Assembly: GCA_943330745.2 (NCBI GenBank)
Contig: CALQIX020000004.1
Location: forward strand, 62,001 to 126,000
From: Lishizhenia tianjinensis
GTDB lineage: Bacteria > Bacteroidota > Bacteroidia > Flavobacteriales_D > Crocinitomicaceae
Direction of reading: 5' to 3'
Length of the DNA: 64,000 bases
The translations under genes and the position numbers were made by a program. Shown piece by piece: positions 20,514 to 31,016 of the stretch (position 1 is the stretch's first letter; each line of letters opens with the position of its first letter). The notes beneath the pieces are model-generated. The model did no database searches. It was not told the DNA's origin and saw only the letters and a list, made by a program, of their open reading frames with translations.

Positions 20514-21122
20514 TTATTTAGAATATAATTCGACGATTAGTTGTTCCTTAATATTTTCAGGTATCATTTCTCTTGCAGGAACTGCAATCATTTTACCCTC
20601 CATTGAAACTGAATCCCAATCTAACCAATCAAACTTTTTATTAGAAGCGTTCAATGAGGCTGTTATATTCTCTAATGATTTAGATTTTTCTCTAACCCCA
20701 ACAACATCTCCTACTTTCAACGTATAAGACGCTATGTTTACAACCTCTCCATTTACAGTAATATGTTTATGTGAAACCAACTGACGAGCACCTCTTCTAG
20801 TTGGTGCAACACCTAATCTATAAACCGTATTATCTAACCTAGATTCACACAATAAAAGTAAATTCTCACCAGTAATTCCTTTCATTCGAGAAGCTTTATC
20901 AAATAGATTTCTAAACTGGCGCTCTAAAATACCATAAGTATACTTAGCTTTTTGTTTTTCTCCTAACTGAATCGCGTATTCCGATTGTTTAGAACCTCTA
21001 CGTTTCGCAGGACCATGTTGTCCTGGACCATAATTTCTCTTTTCCAGTGCTTTGTCTGGACCAAAAATTGCTTCACGAAAACGTCTTGCAATTTTGGTTT
21101 TTGGACCTCTATATCTTGCCAT
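20514..21122 (-). CDS. rpsD: 30S ribosomal protein S4
   Basis: A 202-aa primary 16S rRNA-binding protein. The S4 RNA-binding domain is visible as [43 protein letters not shown] (about residues 85-130). The N-terminus lacks zinc-binding cysteines, so it is the zinc-free type. It is preceded by the largest gap in the alpha block (76 bp), which has hairpin potential and could be a regulatory site, since S4 is the known autoregulator of this block in enterobacteria. Confidence 0.97.
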   Translation of the reverse strand: MARYRGPKTKIARRFREAIFGPDKALEKRNYGPGQHGPAKRRGSKQSEYAIQLGEKQKAKYTYGILERQFRNLFDKASRMKGITGENLLLLCESRLDNTVYRLGVAPTRRGARQLVSHKHITVNGEVVNIASYTLKVGDVVGVREKSKSLENITASLNASNKKFDWLDWDSVSMEGKMIAVPAREMIPENIKEQLIVELYSK

Positions 21123-21198
21123 ACTATAATTATTATGGGAGAACTATGAATTAAGGCAATCCTTCGATAGCAAACTCTCCCTGGTTATAAAATAAAAA
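21123..21198 (-). promoter_or_regulatory. possible structured leader before rpsD
   Basis: Within the rpsK-rpsD gap GGGAGA (21176-21181, minus-strand sense) can pair with TCTCCC (21137-21142), enclosing an inner hairpin AAGG/CCTT with a 4-nt loop at 21153-21164. The surrounding intergenic spacers of the operon are only 0-30 bp and lack such structure. A role in S4 autoregulation is a guess. Confidence 0.3.
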
Positions 21199-21585
21199 TT
21201 AAACTCTTCTTTTCTTTGGTGGACGACATCCATTATGTGGAAGCGGTGTCACATCAATTATCTCAGTAACTTCGATACCAGTATTGTGTATTGCACGTAT
21301 TGCTGATTCTCTTCCTCCACCAGGACCTTTCACATAAACACGTACCCTTCGCAGACCGAAATCGTGTGCTTCTTTTGCAGCATCTTCGGCAGCAACTTGT
21401 GCAGCATAAGGTGTATTTTTCTTTGAACCTTTGAATCCCATTTTGCCTGCAGAAGACCAAGAAATAACTTGACCACCACCATTGGTTAACGAAATAATTA
21501 CATTATTAAATGTAGCTTGTATATGTGCTTCTCCTGCAGCATCTACTTTTACATTTTTTCTTTTCTTTTGATTTGTCTTAGCCAT
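21199..21585 (-). CDS. rpsK: 30S ribosomal protein S11
   Basis: A 128-aa protein of the 30S platform that contacts the mRNA exit region. [30 protein letters not shown] and the C-terminal [23 protein letters not shown] are highly conserved; the ARN-type signature [10 protein letters not shown] is present. It lies 12 bp after rpsM. Confidence 0.98.
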   Translation of the reverse strand: MAKTNQKKRKNVKVDAAGEAHIQATFNNVIISLTNGGGQVISWSSAGKMGFKGSKKNTPYAAQVAAEDAAKEAHDFGLRRVRVYVKGPGGGRESAIRAIHNTGIEVTEIIDVTPLPHNGCRPPKKRRV

Positions 21586-21597
21586 CTGAACTATTTA

Positions 21598-21972
21598 TTA
21601 TTTAGTAGCTTTTTTCTTGTTAGCAACAGTTTTACGTCTTCCTTTTCTTGTTCTAGAATTATTTTTAGTACGTTGACCACGTAATGGTAAACCTGCACGG
21701 TGTCTGATTCCACGTAGACAACCTATATCCATCAACCGTTTTATATTCAATTGAATCTCAGATCGTAATTGCCCCTCCGTTTTAACCTCATTTATTGAGT
21801 TACGAATTGCAGACAATTGATCATCATTCCAGTCTTGAACTTTAATGTTTTCATCAATGTTATTATCACTTAATATTTTTTTGGAAGTACTTCTTCCAAT
21901 TCCGAAGATATAAGTTAATCCTATAACTCCTCTTTTGTTTTTTGGTAAATCAATTCCCGCTATACGTGCCAT
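21598..21972 (-). CDS. rpsM: 30S ribosomal protein S13
   Basis: A 124-aa protein of the 30S head forming intersubunit bridges and contacting P-site t[34 protein letters not shown] is the standard N-terminus with the helix-two-turn-helix rRNA motif; the C-terminal [28 protein letters not shown] is the basic tRNA-contacting tail. It lies 13 bp after rpmJ. Confidence 0.98.
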   Translation of the reverse strand: MARIAGIDLPKNKRGVIGLTYIFGIGRSTSKKILSDNNIDENIKVQDWNDDQLSAIRNSINEVKTEGQLRSEIQLNIKRLMDIGCLRGIRHRAGLPLRGQRTKNNSRTRKGRRKTVANKKKATK

Positions 21973-21985
21973 ACTAAAAATAATA

Positions 21986-22102
21986 TTATCCCTGACGTTG
22001 CTTTAGTTTTGGGTTCTTTTTGTTAATAATATAAACTCTTCCTTTGCGTTTCACAATTTTGCAATCCGCTGTTCTTTTTTTAACTGATGCTCTTACTTTC
22101 AT
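21986..22102 (-). CDS. rpmJ: 50S ribosomal protein L36 (zinc-free form)
   Basis: A 38-aa protein encoded from ATG at 22102 to TAA at 21986: begins [20 protein letters not shown] and ends [11 protein letters not shown]. The zinc form of L36 has three Cys and one His; here only Cys14 remains and the other ligand positions are Thr, Asn and Leu, so this is the C-minus type common in Bacteroidota. Conserved position between infA and rpsM. Confidence 0.95.
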   Translation of the reverse strand: MKVRASVKKRTADCKIVKRKGRVYIINKKNPKLKQRQG

Positions 22103-22112
22103 CTTTTTTTAT

Positions 22113-22331
22113 TTATTTGTATCTAAAAGAAATTCTCCCTTTAGATAAATCATAAGGTGACATTTCTACTTTAACTTTATCTCCAGGTAATATTTTAATA
22201 TAAAACATTCTCATTTTTCCTGAAATATGGGCGATAATAATATGACCATTTTCTAGTTGAACTTTAAACATTGCATTTGGCAAAGCCTCTAGTATAACAC
22301 CGTCTTGTTCAATTGAAGATTGTTTTGCCAT
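22113..22331 (-). CDS. infA: translation initiation factor IF-1
   Basis: A 72-aa OB-fold (S1-like) protein that binds the 30S A site during initiation. [40 protein letters not shown] and [22 protein letters not shown] are classic. It starts 2 bp after secY. No methionine aminopeptidase gene separates it from secY, unlike in Bacteroides. Confidence 0.98.
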   Translation of the reverse strand: MAKQSSIEQDGVILEALPNAMFKVQLENGHIIIAHISGKMRMFYIKILPGDKVKVEMSPYDLSKGRISFRYK

Positions 22332-22333
22332 AA

Positions 22334-23674
22334 TTAAAAACCTGATAATTCGTTTTGACTTCTTCTACCTTTTATTCTCGTACCTTCCATCAAACCATCC
22401 ATGTGTCTATTTAATAAATAGGATTCTATTTGTTGCAGCGTATCCAAAACAACACCCACCATAATCAAAATTGAGGTGCCGCCAAAAAACATTGCAAAGG
22501 CATCGTTTACACCGGCTTGTTTTGCAATAGCTGGTAATATAGCTATTACAGCTAAAAATAATGATCCTGGAAAAGTAATTCTAGAAACTAATGTATCTAT
22601 ATATTCAGCAGTTTCCTCTCCTGGTCTAATTCCAGGAATAAAACCACCGCTTCTCTTTAAATCATCAGCAATCTTTCGCGGATTTATCATAATTGCCGTA
22701 TAAAAATAGGTAAAGACAATAATTAAGAGAGCCAATAACAGATTATAACTGATCCCATAGATATCTCCCAAAGCACGTTGAATAAAATTCCCCTCTGAAG
22801 CAACCATGCTCGAAAATGCCATCATTGGAATTGTCATAATTGCCTGAGCAAATATTATTGGCATTACACCACTAGCATTCACTTTTATCGGTAAATAATT
22901 TCTTGCACCTTGTTCCTCTACAGCTCTGGCTCCAACAATTCGTTTTGCTGTATTCAATGGTATTTTTCGAACCCCTTGAACAATTAAAATTGTTAATAAC
23001 ACAACAAGCATAAACGCTATAATCTCTAAAACTATAAGAATCAAATTTGACTTATTCATTCCAATCTCAGCAATGAAAGACTCCGGAAGACGTGACAAAA
23101 TACCAACTGTTATCAATAAAGATATACCGTTTCCAATACCTTTCTCAGTAATTCGCTCCCCTAACCAAACAGCAAACATAGATCCAGCAACTAGAACTAG
23201 AATTGTTTGTGTCCACCAAAAAGTAGATGCATCCACTGGCATTGCTCCTTTGTTCTGAACATAAAGTGTTAAATAACTTGGTGCTTGAAGAGCGCATATT
23301 ATTATGGTAAGTATTCTAGTGTAATTGTTAATTTGCTTTCGTCCAGATTCACCTTCATTTTGCATTTTTTGAACTGCAGGAATTGCCATACCCAACAACT
23401 GCATAATAATTGACGCACTGATATAAGGCATTATTCCCAAGGCCATAACAGATGCGTTAGTGAAACCTCCTCCTGAAAAAAGAGAAAGTAAAGTCTCCAA
23501 AGCGTTTTGATCACCTCTTGCTTGAGCTGCCGAAAGCGCGGTATAATCAACACCTGGAATAATAATGAATGAACCTACCCTATAAACTAGAATTAGCCCT
23601 AAAGTAAGAAGAATTCTTTTCCTCAGCTCTTCAACTTTCCAGATGTTTTTAAGATTTTCTACTAACTTTTTCAT
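22334..23674 (-). CDS. secY: preprotein translocase subunit SecY
   Basis: A 446-aa membrane protein with ten predicted transmembrane helices forming the Sec channel. [18 protein letters not shown] corresponds to the TM2a plug and TM2b region, [17 protein letters not shown] is the conserved TM4 loop, and [32 protein letters not shown] contains the TM8-TM9 cytosolic loop that contacts SecA and ribosomes. It is 23 bp after rplO in the usual spc order. Confidence 0.98.
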   Translation of the reverse strand: MKKLVENLKNIWKVEELRKRILLTLGLILVYRVGSFIIIPGVDYTALSAAQARGDQNALETLLSLFSGGGFTNASVMALGIMPYISASIIMQLLGMAIPAVQKMQNEGESGRKQINNYTRILTIIICALQAPSYLTLYVQNKGAMPVDASTFWWTQTILVLVAGSMFAVWLGERITEKGIGNGISLLITVGILSRLPESFIAEIGMNKSNLILIVLEIIAFMLVVLLTILIVQGVRKIPLNTAKRIVGARAVEEQGARNYLPIKVNASGVMPIIFAQAIMTIPMMAFSSMVASEGNFIQRALGDIYGISYNLLLALLIIVFTYFYTAIMINPRKIADDLKRSGGFIPGIRPGEETAEYIDTLVSRITFPGSLFLAVIAILPAIAKQAGVNDAFAMFFGGTSILIMVGVVLDTLQQIESYLLNRHMDGLMEGTRIKGRRSQNELSGF

Positions 23675-23697
23675 TTGATTAAAAGGTCTCTAATTAA

Positions 23698-24144
23698 TTA
23701 TATCTCCGTACAAGTTCCACCTTGTGATTCAATAGCTGCTTTGGCAGTAGCAGAAAATTTGTGTGCTAAAATATTAACCTTTGATGTTAACTCACCAGTA
23801 CCTAAAATTTTAATTAAATCATTGCGTGAAACAATACCATTTTCCTTTAAAACATCAAAATTAATCTCAGAAACATTTTTGTTATCGATTAAATATTGAA
23901 TTGTGGAAAGATTAACACCTTTATATTCAACACGGTTTATGTTTTTAAAACCAAATTTAGGAACACGACGTTGCAACGGCATTTGACCACCTTCGAAACC
24001 GATTTTTGTTTTATAACCAGAACGAGATTTTGCTCCTTTGTGTCCTCTTGTAGATGTTCCTCCATGACCAGAACCTTGTCCTCTGCCAATTCGCTTATCT
24101 TTCTTTACTGCACCCTCTGCAGGTTTTAAATTATGTAAGTTCAT
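23698..24144 (-). CDS. rplO: 50S ribosomal protein L15
   Basis: A 148-aa protein with the glycine-rich N-terminal extension RIGRGQGSGHGGTSTRGHKG and GFEGGQMPLQRRVPKFGF that threads into 23S rRNA; the C-terminal globular part ends AKAAIESQGGTCTEI. It assembles late in 50S biogenesis. It starts 10 bp after rpmD. Confidence 0.98.
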   Translation of the reverse strand: MNLHNLKPAEGAVKKDKRIGRGQGSGHGGTSTRGHKGAKSRSGYKTKIGFEGGQMPLQRRVPKFGFKNINRVEYKGVNLSTIQYLIDNKNVSEINFDVLKENGIVSRNDLIKILGTGELTSKVNILAHKFSATAKAAIESQGGTCTEI

Positions 24145-24154
24145 TATCTATAAA

Positions 24155-24334
24155 TTATTCCGATATTACTTGAATCAAATGATTCACTTTTCTCACCATA
24201 CCTAGTATTTGAGGAGTAGCCTCTTTTTCAACTACTTGGTTAAGTTTTCTAAATCCAAGCGCTTTAATTGTCGCTTTCTGATCAGCTGGACTTTTAATAG
24301 TACTCCTAACTTGTTTGATTTTTATCGTTTCCAT
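24155..24334 (-). CDS. rpmD: 50S ribosomal protein L30
   Basis: A 59-aa protein from ATG at 24334 to TAA at 24155: begins METIKIKQVRSTIKSPADQK, then ATIKALGFRKLNQVVEKE and a C-terminal helix-strand ending MVRKVNHLIQVISE. The IKQVRSxIxxPxxQKxTIKALGF pattern is diagnostic. It lies between rpsE and rplO as in the standard spc operon, with 9-10 bp spacers. Confidence 0.96.
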   Translation of the reverse strand: METIKIKQVRSTIKSPADQKATIKALGFRKLNQVVEKEATPQILGMVRKVNHLIQVISE

Positions 24335-24343
24335 AACTGATTA

Positions 24344-24862
24344 TTATCCATTAAAAACTTTGTCTACTGTAATGCCTCTCTGACGAGCTACTGAGGAAGC
24401 ATCTCTCATTTGAGCCAATGCATCGATAGTTGCTTTTACTACATTATGAGGATTTGACGAACCTTGAGACTTTGCTAGTACGTTGTGAACTCCAACACTT
24501 TCTAACACTGCACGCATCGCACCACCAGCAATTACTCCAGTACCATCAGAGGCTGGTTTAAGCAGAACATTAGCACCACCATATTTACCTTTTTGGGTAT
24601 GAGGAACAGTACCACGATAGATAGGAACTTTAATCAAGTTCTTTTTAGCATCATCAATTCCTTTGGTAATCGCTTCAGTTACTTCTTTCGCTTTCCCTAA
24701 ACCGTGACCTACAACACCATTTTCATCTCCCACAACAACAATAGCTGAAAAACTAAACGTTCTACCACCTTTTGTAACTTTAGTAACACGATTTACGGCA
24801 ACCAACTTATCTTTTAACTCGATATCGGCTGATTTTACTTTATTTATATTTTGAGTTGTCAT
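24344..24862 (-). CDS. rpsE: 30S ribosomal protein S5
   Basis: A 172-aa protein of the mRNA entry channel, linked to decoding fidelity. The N-terminal double-stranded-RNA-binding-like domain has [37 protein letters not shown]; the C-terminal domain has [30 protein letters not shown]. Starts 6 bp after rplR. Confidence 0.98.
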   Translation of the reverse strand: MTTQNINKVKSADIELKDKLVAVNRVTKVTKGGRTFSFSAIVVVGDENGVVGHGLGKAKEVTEAITKGIDDAKKNLIKVPIYRGTVPHTQKGKYGGANVLLKPASDGTGVIAGGAMRAVLESVGVHNVLAKSQGSSNPHNVVKATIDALAQMRDASSVARQRGITVDKVFNG

Positions 24863-24868
24863 ATTCGA

Positions 24869-25222
24869 TTAAAATTTAAGACCACCTTCACGTGCTGAAT
24901 TGGCTAGGGCTTTTACCCTTCCATGATACAAATAACCATTTCTATCAAAAACAACAGTTTCTATACCTACATTTATTGCTTTTTCTGCAACTAACTTACC
25001 AACAACAGATGCTTGAGTTACTTTATTAACTTTTTCAGTCTCCTTATTCTTAAATGAAGAGGCAGAAGCCAAAGTTGTTCCTGTTAAATCATCAATTAGT
25101 TGAGCATAAATTTGTTTATTGCTTCTAAAGACAGTTAAACGCGGTAATTTTGCTGTACCGAATACCTTTTTACGAATTCTTCGTTTAATTTTTATTCTTC
25201 TATTTACTTTATCTAGTGCCAT
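24869..25222 (-). CDS. rplR: 50S ribosomal protein L18
   Basis: A 117-aa 5S rRNA-binding protein. The N-terminal basic tail ([15 protein letters not shown]) is followed by [19 protein letters not shown] and the C-terminal [28 protein letters not shown], all conserved. It works with L5 and 5S rRNA in the central protuberance. Lies 8 bp after rplF. Confidence 0.98.
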   Translation of the reverse strand: MALDKVNRRIKIKRRIRKKVFGTAKLPRLTVFRSNKQIYAQLIDDLTGTTLASASSFKNKETEKVNKVTQASVVGKLVAEKAINVGIETVVFDRNGYLYHGRVKALANSAREGGLKF

Positions 25223-25230
25223 ACTATCTA

Positions 25231-25785
25231 TTATTTTTTTCCAGCAGATTTACCTGCTTTTCTTCTTAATTGCTCACCCATAAATTTAATACCTTTTCCT
25301 TTGTAAGGTTCAGGTTTTCTAAACGACCTTATCTTAGCAGCGACCTGCCCTAATAACTGTTTATCAAAAGATTCCAAAGTAACCACTGGTGCTTTTCCTT
25401 TTTCAGTAACCGTAGTGATTTTTACATCGCTAGGTGCTTCAAGTATGATTGCATGAGAATATCCAAGAGCCAATTCAAGTTGTTGACCAACTGCATTAGC
25501 ACGATAACCAACTCCAATTACTTCTAACTCCTTTTTGAAACCTTCTGAAACACCAATTATCATATTTTGAGTTAGTGCTCTATAAAGACCATGTTTTGAT
25601 CTAAATTCTGGAATTTCAGATGTACGACTGAAAGTAATTACATCACCATCAATATTTACTGTTATGGAAGGATCAATTTCTTGAAACAACTCCCCTTTTG
25701 CTCCTTTTACCGAAATACAATTGTTGTCGAATTTTACTTCAACACCTTTTGGTACAACGATTGGATTTTTACCTATTCTTGACAT
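25231..25785 (-). CDS. rplF: 50S ribosomal protein L6
   Basis: A 184-aa protein starting [17 protein letters not shown] at 25785; the frame is open to 25812 but those nine extra residues overlap rpsH and are not conserved. It has two L6 domains, ending with [27 protein letters not shown], which is the signature near the sarcin-ricin loop. It starts 11 nt after the rpsH stop. Confidence 0.97.
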   Translation of the reverse strand: MSRIGKNPIVVPKGVEVKFDNNCISVKGAKGELFQEIDPSITVNIDGDVITFSRTSEIPEFRSKHGLYRALTQNMIIGVSEGFKKELEVIGVGYRANAVGQQLELALGYSHAIILEAPSDVKITTVTEKGKAPVVTLESFDKQLLGQVAAKIRSFRKPEPYKGKGIKFMGEQLRRKAGKSAGKK

Positions 25786-25796
25786 TTCTCTTAATA

Positions 25797-26195
25797 TTAA
25801 TAAACGTAGCAAAGAACCTCACCACCTACATTTAACTTACGCGCTTCTTTATCTGTAATTACACCTACTGATGTAGACATTATTGCAACTCCTAATCCGT
25901 TTAATACACGTGGAAGATTGTCGGTTCCAGTATATTTTCTTAGACCAGGTCTTGAAATACGATCAATTCGTGTAATAGCCGGTACTCTTGTTGTTGTGTT
26001 GTATTTCAAGGCAATTTTAATTAAACCTTGCTTTCCGTCCTCTTCAACTTTATAATTTGAGATAAAACCTTGATCGAACAAAATTTCAGTCATAGACTTT
26101 TTCAAATTAGATGCCGGGATTTGAACCATTTTCAAACCAGCACTACTTGCATTACGAATTCTTGTTAAATAATCTGCAATTGGATCTGTGTTCAT
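25797..26195 (-). CDS. rpsH: 30S ribosomal protein S8
   Basis: A 132-aa protein that binds helix 21 of 16S rRNA and in E. coli represses the spc operon. [16 protein letters not shown] is the standard start and [31 protein letters not shown] the standard end, with the RNA-binding STSxGVxTDxEAR signature intact. Confidence 0.98.
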   Translation of the reverse strand: MNTDPIADYLTRIRNASSAGLKMVQIPASNLKKSMTEILFDQGFISNYKVEEDGKQGLIKIALKYNTTTRVPAITRIDRISRPGLRKYTGTDNLPRVLNGLGVAIMSTSVGVITDKEARKLNVGGEVLCYVY

Positions 26196-26229
26196 TTTTC
26201 TTTATTCTAAATTCTATTAATCATTCTAA

Positions 26230-26544
26230 TTACCAGCTTGCCTTTTTTACCCCTGGTATTTTACCTGCTAAAGCCATCTCTCTAAAAGTAACCCTTGAAA
26301 TTCCGAAGTTTCTCATATAACCTCTAGGTCTACCAGTCAAACCACAACGATTGTGCAATCTTATTTTAGCAGAATTAGCTGGTAACTTTTGTAGAGACAT
26401 CATAGCATCCCATTTTGCAACTTGAATTTCTTCAGAAGGATCAGTTGATTTTAATACCTTCGTCAACTCATCTCTTTTCTTAGCATAACGTGCCACTAGA
26501 CGTTCTCTTTTGCGCTCTCGCGCCTTCATTGATTCTTTAGCCAT
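26230..26544 (-). CDS. rpsN: 30S ribosomal protein S14 (long, zinc-free form)
   Basis: A 104-aa protein. [24 protein letters not shown] and [31 protein letters not shown]...GVKKASW are typical. It has no CxxC pairs, so it is the C-minus type, and keeps the central segment [23 protein letters not shown] that makes it E. coli-like in length, whereas many flavobacterial S14 proteins that I recall are about 89 aa. Confidence 0.97.
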   Translation of the reverse strand: MAKESMKARERKRERLVARYAKKRDELTKVLKSTDPSEEIQVAKWDAMMSLQKLPANSAKIRLHNRCGLTGRPRGYMRNFGISRVTFREMALAGKIPGVKKASW

Positions 26545-26547
26545 TTC

Positions 26548-27099
26548 TTATTTCGTTTTAAAAGGAAAACCAAATGCATCCAATAACGCTTTTGCTTCTT
26601 CATCGCTATCAGCAGATGTAACAAAGGTTATGTCCATTCCCAAAATTTTACTTACTTTATCGATATCGATTTCTGGAAAAATAATATGTTCGGTTACACC
26701 CATGTTATAATTTCCTCTACCATCAAAACCCTTTGGACTAATTCCTCTAAAATCACGAGTCCGCGGTAACGCTACAGATAACAAACGATCTAAAAATTCA
26801 TACATTTTTTCACCTCTTAACGTAACTTTAGTACCAATGGGCATTCCTTTACGTAATTTGAAATTTGAAATGTCTTTTTTAGAAAATGTTGAAATTGCTT
26901 TTTGACCAGCAATACGAGATAAATCTGCAAGCGCGTTGTCGATCATTTTTTTATCTGCGACGGCTTCACCTATTCCTTGGCTTAGAACAATTTTCTTCAA
27001 CTTCGGAACACGCATTATCGTTTTATATCCAAATTTCTCTGTTAATTCTGAAATTATCTCAGAACTATATTTTTCTTTAAGTCTTGGTACGTAACTCAT
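26548..27099 (-). CDS. rplE: 50S ribosomal protein L5
   Basis: A 183-aa 5S rRNA-binding protein contacting P-site t[41 protein letters not shown] and [25 protein letters not shown] are highly conserved. It starts 3 nt before rpsN's upstream spacer and follows rplX by 1 bp. Confidence 0.98.
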   Translation of the reverse strand: MSYVPRLKEKYSSEIISELTEKFGYKTIMRVPKLKKIVLSQGIGEAVADKKMIDNALADLSRIAGQKAISTFSKKDISNFKLRKGMPIGTKVTLRGEKMYEFLDRLLSVALPRTRDFRGISPKGFDGRGNYNMGVTEHIIFPEIDIDKVSKILGMDITFVTSADSDEEAKALLDAFGFPFKTK

Positions 27100-27100
27100 A

Positions 27101-27418
27101 TTATTTTATCACCTCCCCTGATTTCTTAGAATATCTAACTATATTTCCCTTATCATTTTCTTTTCTTCCTATTTTGGTAGCTTGGCCATTGACAACAACC
27201 ATTAAATTTGAAATATGAAGACCAGCTTCTTTTTCAATTATTCCACCTTGAGGATCTGAAGCACTCGGCTTAGAGTGTTTTTTAACCATGTTAACACCGC
27301 CAACAATGGCTCTTAATTTTGAACGATCTATTTTAAGGACTTTTCCTTCTTGACCTTTGGACTCACCGCTAAGAACCTTAACAGTATCTCCAACTTTTAT
27401 GTGTAATTTAATTTGCAT
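27101..27418 (-). CDS. rplX: 50S ribosomal protein L24
   Basis: A 105-aa KOW-domain protein that initiates 50S assembly. [24 protein letters not shown] is the KOW motif, followed by [35 protein letters not shown]. Lies 19 bp after rplN. Confidence 0.98.
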   Translation of the reverse strand: MQIKLHIKVGDTVKVLSGESKGQEGKVLKIDRSKLRAIVGGVNMVKKHSKPSASDPQGGIIEKEAGLHISNLMVVVNGQATKIGRKENDKGNIVRYSKKSGEVIK

Positions 27419-27437
27419 AACTTCTTTCTAAACTGAA

Positions 27438-27806
27438 CTACAATACTTCAGGCGCTAATGATACAATTTTCATATAGTTGTTTTCACGCAATTCTCTAGC
27501 CACAGGTCCAAAAATACGTGTCCCTCTCATTTCACCTGCCTGATTTAAGATAACGCAAGCATTATCATCAAAACGTATATAGGATCCATCCGCTCTTCTT
27601 ACTTCTTTGGTAGTTCTAACTACTACTGCTTTAGCTACACTTCCTTTCTTCACAGCTCCTGACGGCATAGCACTTTTAACAGAAACAACAATCTTATCAC
27701 CTACTGAAGCATATCTTCTTCTTGTTCCACCAAGAACGCGAATACATAAAACCTCTTTAGCACCTGAATTATCTGCAACTGAAAGCCTTGACTCTACTTG
27801 TATCAT
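27438..27806 (-). CDS. rplN: 50S ribosomal protein L14
   Basis: A 122-aa protein forming part of the subunit interface next to L19. [56 protein letters not shown] and [28 protein letters not shown] are near-universal. Lies 10 bp after rpsQ. Confidence 0.98.
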   Translation of the reverse strand: MIQVESRLSVADNSGAKEVLCIRVLGGTRRRYASVGDKIVVSVKSAMPSGAVKKGSVAKAVVVRTTKEVRRADGSYIRFDDNACVILNQAGEMRGTRIFGPVARELRENNYMKIVSLAPEVL

Positions 27807-27816
27807 TGTTCAATTA

Positions 27817-28074
27817 TTATTTAGCTCGTTCCACAATTTCTACTAATCTCCAATTTTTGGATTTGCTTAATGGACGTGTTTCCATAATTCGGACAGTATC
27901 TCCCTCATTACAGTCATTTGTCTCATCATGCGCTACGAACTTGGTTGTTTTCTTAACAAACTTTCCGTATTTAGGATGTTTCACCTTTCTTTCTACAGCA
28001 ACTACGATAGATTTTTCCATTTTATCGCTTGTTACTATACCTACTCTTTCTTTTCTTAAATTTCGCTTTTCCAT
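27817..28074 (-). CDS. rpsQ: 30S ribosomal protein S17
   Basis: An 85-aa OB-fold protein binding the 5' domain of 16S r[47 protein letters not shown] and the signature [28 protein letters not shown] are intact. Lies 30 bp after rpmC. Confidence 0.98.
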   Translation of the reverse strand: MEKRNLRKERVGIVTSDKMEKSIVVAVERKVKHPKYGKFVKKTTKFVAHDETNDCNEGDTVRIMETRPLSKSKNWRLVEIVERAK

Positions 28075-28104
28075 TTTAAGCTACTTAATTTTTAATTCTA
28101 ACGA

Positions 28105-28287
28105 TTATCGTTTTGCCAATTCTGTCATCATCCTAGCCACTAATCTTCTCATTCCTCTGATGCGCAATGGATTTTCCATTGGTGTCAATTTATGATTAAA
28201 TTTCATAGAAGCCAACTGTTCACCCGTAGATAAAACCCTGCTCTTTAAGTCTTCAGTAGACAATTTTACAATTTCCTCTTGTTTCAT
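28105..28287 (-). CDS. rpmC: 50S ribosomal protein L29
   Basis: A 60-aa two-helix protein at the tunnel exit. MKQEEIVKLSTEDLKSRV, the central QLASMKFNHKLTPMENPLRIR and the terminal RLVARMMTELAKR match the family. Position between rplP and rpsQ is conserved. Confidence 0.97.
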   Translation of the reverse strand: MKQEEIVKLSTEDLKSRVLSTGEQLASMKFNHKLTPMENPLRIRGMRRLVARMMTELAKR

Positions 28288-28297
28288 AATAATTTAT

Positions 28298-28723
28298 TTA
28301 TATCGGAATAACGAAATCATTTCTAACAACAAACTTACATTTCACTGGTAACTTCTGTGCAGCCAATCTTAAAGCTTCCTTTGCGATTTCATACGAAACA
28401 CCATCAGCTTCAAACATTATTCTTCCAGGATTTACAACCGCTACCCAATGACTAGGCGCTCCTTTCCCTTTTCCCATCCTAACCTCAGCAGGTTTAGACG
28501 TAACTGGCTTATCTGGAAAAATACGAATCCAAACCTTTCCCTCTCTTTTCATGTAACGCGTAACTGCGATACGAGAAGCTTCAATTTGTCTTGAAGTTAT
28601 CCATCCTGATTCCATTGTTTTTAAGCCAAAGGTACCAAATGCAATAGTTGAACCTCTATGAGCAAGACCTTTAACTCGGCCTTTTTGTACTCTCCTAAAC
28701 TTCGAACGTTTTGGTTGTAACAT
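28298..28723 (-). CDS. rplP: 50S ribosomal protein L16
   Basis: A 141-aa protein contacting A-site t[57 protein letters not shown] and [16 protein letters not shown] are conserved landmarks. Lies 24 bp after rpsC. Confidence 0.98.
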   Translation of the reverse strand: MLQPKRSKFRRVQKGRVKGLAHRGSTIAFGTFGLKTMESGWITSRQIEASRIAVTRYMKREGKVWIRIFPDKPVTSKPAEVRMGKGKGAPSHWVAVVNPGRIMFEADGVSYEIAKEALRLAAQKLPVKCKFVVRNDFVIPI

Positions 28724-28747
28724 GATCTACTTATTAACTATTCTCTA

Positions 28748-29482
28748 TTATTTTTTCTTTCTTCTTAAACCTGCACCAGCTGGTTTTTTCCCTGCTCCAG
28801 ATGCACCACCTTGTGAATTAGAGGATGATACACCTATATTTGGTGACAAATCCCTTTTTCCATAAACCTCACCTTTACAAATCCAAACCTTAATCCCTAA
28901 GCGACCATATGTTGTATGAGCCTCGGCAAGAGAATAATCAATATCAGCTCTAAAAGTATGTAATGGTATTCTACCCTCTTTATACATTTCTGAACGAGCC
29001 ATCTCTGCTCCATTCAATCTACCTGAAATTTTTATTTTTATCCCTTCCGCACCCATTCTCATTGTGGAAGCAATTGACATTTTAATAGCTCTTCTAAATG
29101 AAATTCTTGCTTCTAGTTGTCTTGCAACACCATCAGCAACTAAACGAGCATCTAATTCAGGACGTTTAACTTCAAAAATATTTATTTGAATTTCTTTATT
29201 CGTGATTTTCTTAAGCTCTTCTTTCAGTTTATCAACTTCTTGTCCACCTTTACCAATGATCACACCTGGTCGAGCTGTGTTAATTGTAACAGTGATTAAT
29301 TTGAGTGTTCTTTCAATAATTACTTTTGCAATACTAGCTTTAGCAAGACGGGCAAAAAGATATTTTCTAATTTGATCATCTTCAACTATTTTATCTTTGT
29401 AATCTTTACCTCCATACCAATTAGATTCCCATCCGTGAATGTAGCCTAATCTATTTCCTATTGGATTTGTTTTTTGTCCCAT
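28748..29482 (-). CDS. rpsC: 30S ribosomal protein S3
   Basis: A 244-aa protein of the mRNA entry channel with helicase activity shared with S4 and S5. The KH domain has [22 protein letters not shown]; the C-terminal domain has [31 protein letters not shown] Ser/Gly/Lys-rich tail ([20 protein letters not shown]) extends it beyond the E. coli protein. Confidence 0.98.
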   Translation of the reverse strand: MGQKTNPIGNRLGYIHGWESNWYGGKDYKDKIVEDDQIRKYLFARLAKASIAKVIIERTLKLITVTINTARPGVIIGKGGQEVDKLKEELKKITNKEIQINIFEVKRPELDARLVADGVARQLEARISFRRAIKMSIASTMRMGAEGIKIKISGRLNGAEMARSEMYKEGRIPLHTFRADIDYSLAEAHTTYGRLGIKVWICKGEVYGKRDLSPNIGVSSSNSQGGASGAGKKPAGAGLRRKKK

Positions 29483-29491
29483 TTCTCTTAC

Positions 29492-29887
29492 TTAAATTGC
29501 ACTATCAACAATGATTGTGACATGGTTTGACCTTTTTCTAATTCTATGAGCCCTGCCTTGCGGCGCAGGCTGAATTCTTTTCAGCATTGTACCGCCGTCA
29601 ACTTGAATTGTCTTAACAACTAAATTTTCTTCTTCGATACTTTTACCTTCATTTTTTTGTTCCCAATTAGCCAAAGCTGATCTTAATAATTTCTCTAGAC
29701 TGGTTGAAGCATCCTTGGCATTATGTTGAAGAATATTCAACGCCTTATTTACTTCCAAGCCTCTGATCAAATCAGCAACTAATCTCATTTTTCGCGGAGC
29801 AATTGGAGAATTATTCAAACGAGCAAAAGCTATCTGCTTGTTTTGTTCTTTAATCTGTTCTGCTTTTATACGTTTTCTAGCACCCAT
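29492..29887 (-). CDS. rplV: 50S ribosomal protein L22
   Basis: A 131-aa protein lining the exit tunnel. [29 protein letters not shown] is the conserved core and [25 protein letters not shown] contains the tunnel-reaching hairpin that is the site of macrolide-resistance changes in other bacteria. An N-terminal extension ([18 protein letters not shown]) is longer than in E. coli. Confidence 0.98.
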   Translation of the reverse strand: MGARKRIKAEQIKEQNKQIAFARLNNSPIAPRKMRLVADLIRGLEVNKALNILQHNAKDASTSLEKLLRSALANWEQKNEGKSIEEENLVVKTIQVDGGTMLKRIQPAPQGRAHRIRKRSNHVTIIVDSAI

Positions 29888-29898
29888 GAGTTCTAATT

Positions 29899-30177
29899 CT
29901 ATCGTTTTTTATCTTTTTTATTTCCAGCATGACCCCTGAAATTTCTTGTCGGAGAAAATTCCCCCAATTTATGTCCAACCATATTTTCTGTTGCAAAAAC
30001 AGGAATAAATTTATTTCCATTGTGCACTGCGAATGTAAGTCCAACAAATTCAGGTGTTATTGTTGAGGCTCTTGACCAAGTTTTAATAACACTTTTACTT
30101 TGATTAGCCTGAGCATCGTCTACTCTTTTCATCAATTTATAATGAACAAATGGCGGTTTTTTTAAGGAACGACTCAT
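29899..30177 (-). CDS. rpsS: 30S ribosomal protein S19
   Basis: A 92-aa protein of the 30S head that pairs with S13. [52 protein letters not shown] and the basic end are standard. Lies 10 bp after rplB. Confidence 0.98.
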   Translation of the reverse strand: MSRSLKKPPFVHYKLMKRVDDAQANQSKSVIKTWSRASTITPEFVGLTFAVHNGNKFIPVFATENMVGHKLGEFSPTRNFRGHAGNKKDKKR

Positions 30178-30187
30178 ACTTTATCTA

Positions 30188-31009
30188 TTATTTTCTTTTC
30201 TCTAAAATAAATTTACTTGATTGCTTTTTAGGAGCTCTCGTTTTGTAACCTTTCGCAGGCATACCATTTCTTGAACGAGGGTGACCTCCAGAATTTCTTC
30301 CTTCACCTCCTCCCATTGGGTGATCCACAGGATTCATAACAACCCCTCGGACTCTAGGACGTCTTCCTAACCATCTAGATCTACCGGCTTTACCAGAAAC
30401 CTCAAGATTATGTTCAGAATTCGAAACAGACCCTATAGTAGCTAAACAAGTAATTAAAATCATTCTTGACTCCCCTGAAGGTAATTTAACGATTGCATAC
30501 TTACCATCACGAGCACTCAATTGTGCATATGTTCCTGCCCCTCTTGCAATCGAACCACCTTTACCGGGTTGTAATTCAATATTATGAATCACCGTTCCCA
30601 AAGGAACTTCTTTCAATAATAAAGCGTTACCAACATTCGGAGCGGAACCTGGACCAGAAACAACTGTATCATCCACTTTCAAGCCATTTGGAGCGATGAT
30701 ATATCGTTTCTCTCCATCAGCATAAAACAAAAGAGCAATATTTGCAGTTCTATTTGGATCGTATTCTATTGTTTTAACAGTTGCCGGAATACCATGTTTG
30801 TCCCTTTTAAAATCAACTATACGGTATTTTTGCTTGTGCCCACCACCGATATAACGCATTGTCATTTTACCAGTGTTATTTCTACCACCAGATTTCTTTC
30901 TAGAGGCTAAAAGACTCTTCTCGGGTTTAGACGCTGTAATATCGGTCAATTCCATAACAACTTTATGACGTTGTCCAGGAGTTATTGGGTTAAATTTCTT
31001 TAAACTCAT
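30188..31009 (-). CDS. rplB: 50S ribosomal protein L2
   Basis: A 273-aa protein needed for subunit association and peptidyl-transferase-centre integrity. [28 protein letters not shown] is the N-terminal OB part; [37 protein letters not shown] contains the conserved His near the peptidyl-transferase centre. Lies 7 bp after rplW. Confidence 0.98.
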   Translation of the reverse strand: MSLKKFNPITPGQRHKVVMELTDITASKPEKSLLASRKKSGGRNNTGKMTMRYIGGGHKQKYRIVDFKRDKHGIPATVKTIEYDPNRTANIALLFYADGEKRYIIAPNGLKVDDTVVSGPGSAPNVGNALLLKEVPLGTVIHNIELQPGKGGSIARGAGTYAQLSARDGKYAIVKLPSGESRMILITCLATIGSVSNSEHNLEVSGKAGRSRWLGRRPRVRGVVMNPVDHPMGGGEGRNSGGHPRSRNGMPAKGYKTRAPKKQSSKFILEKRK

Positions 31010-31016
31010 CTCTCAA

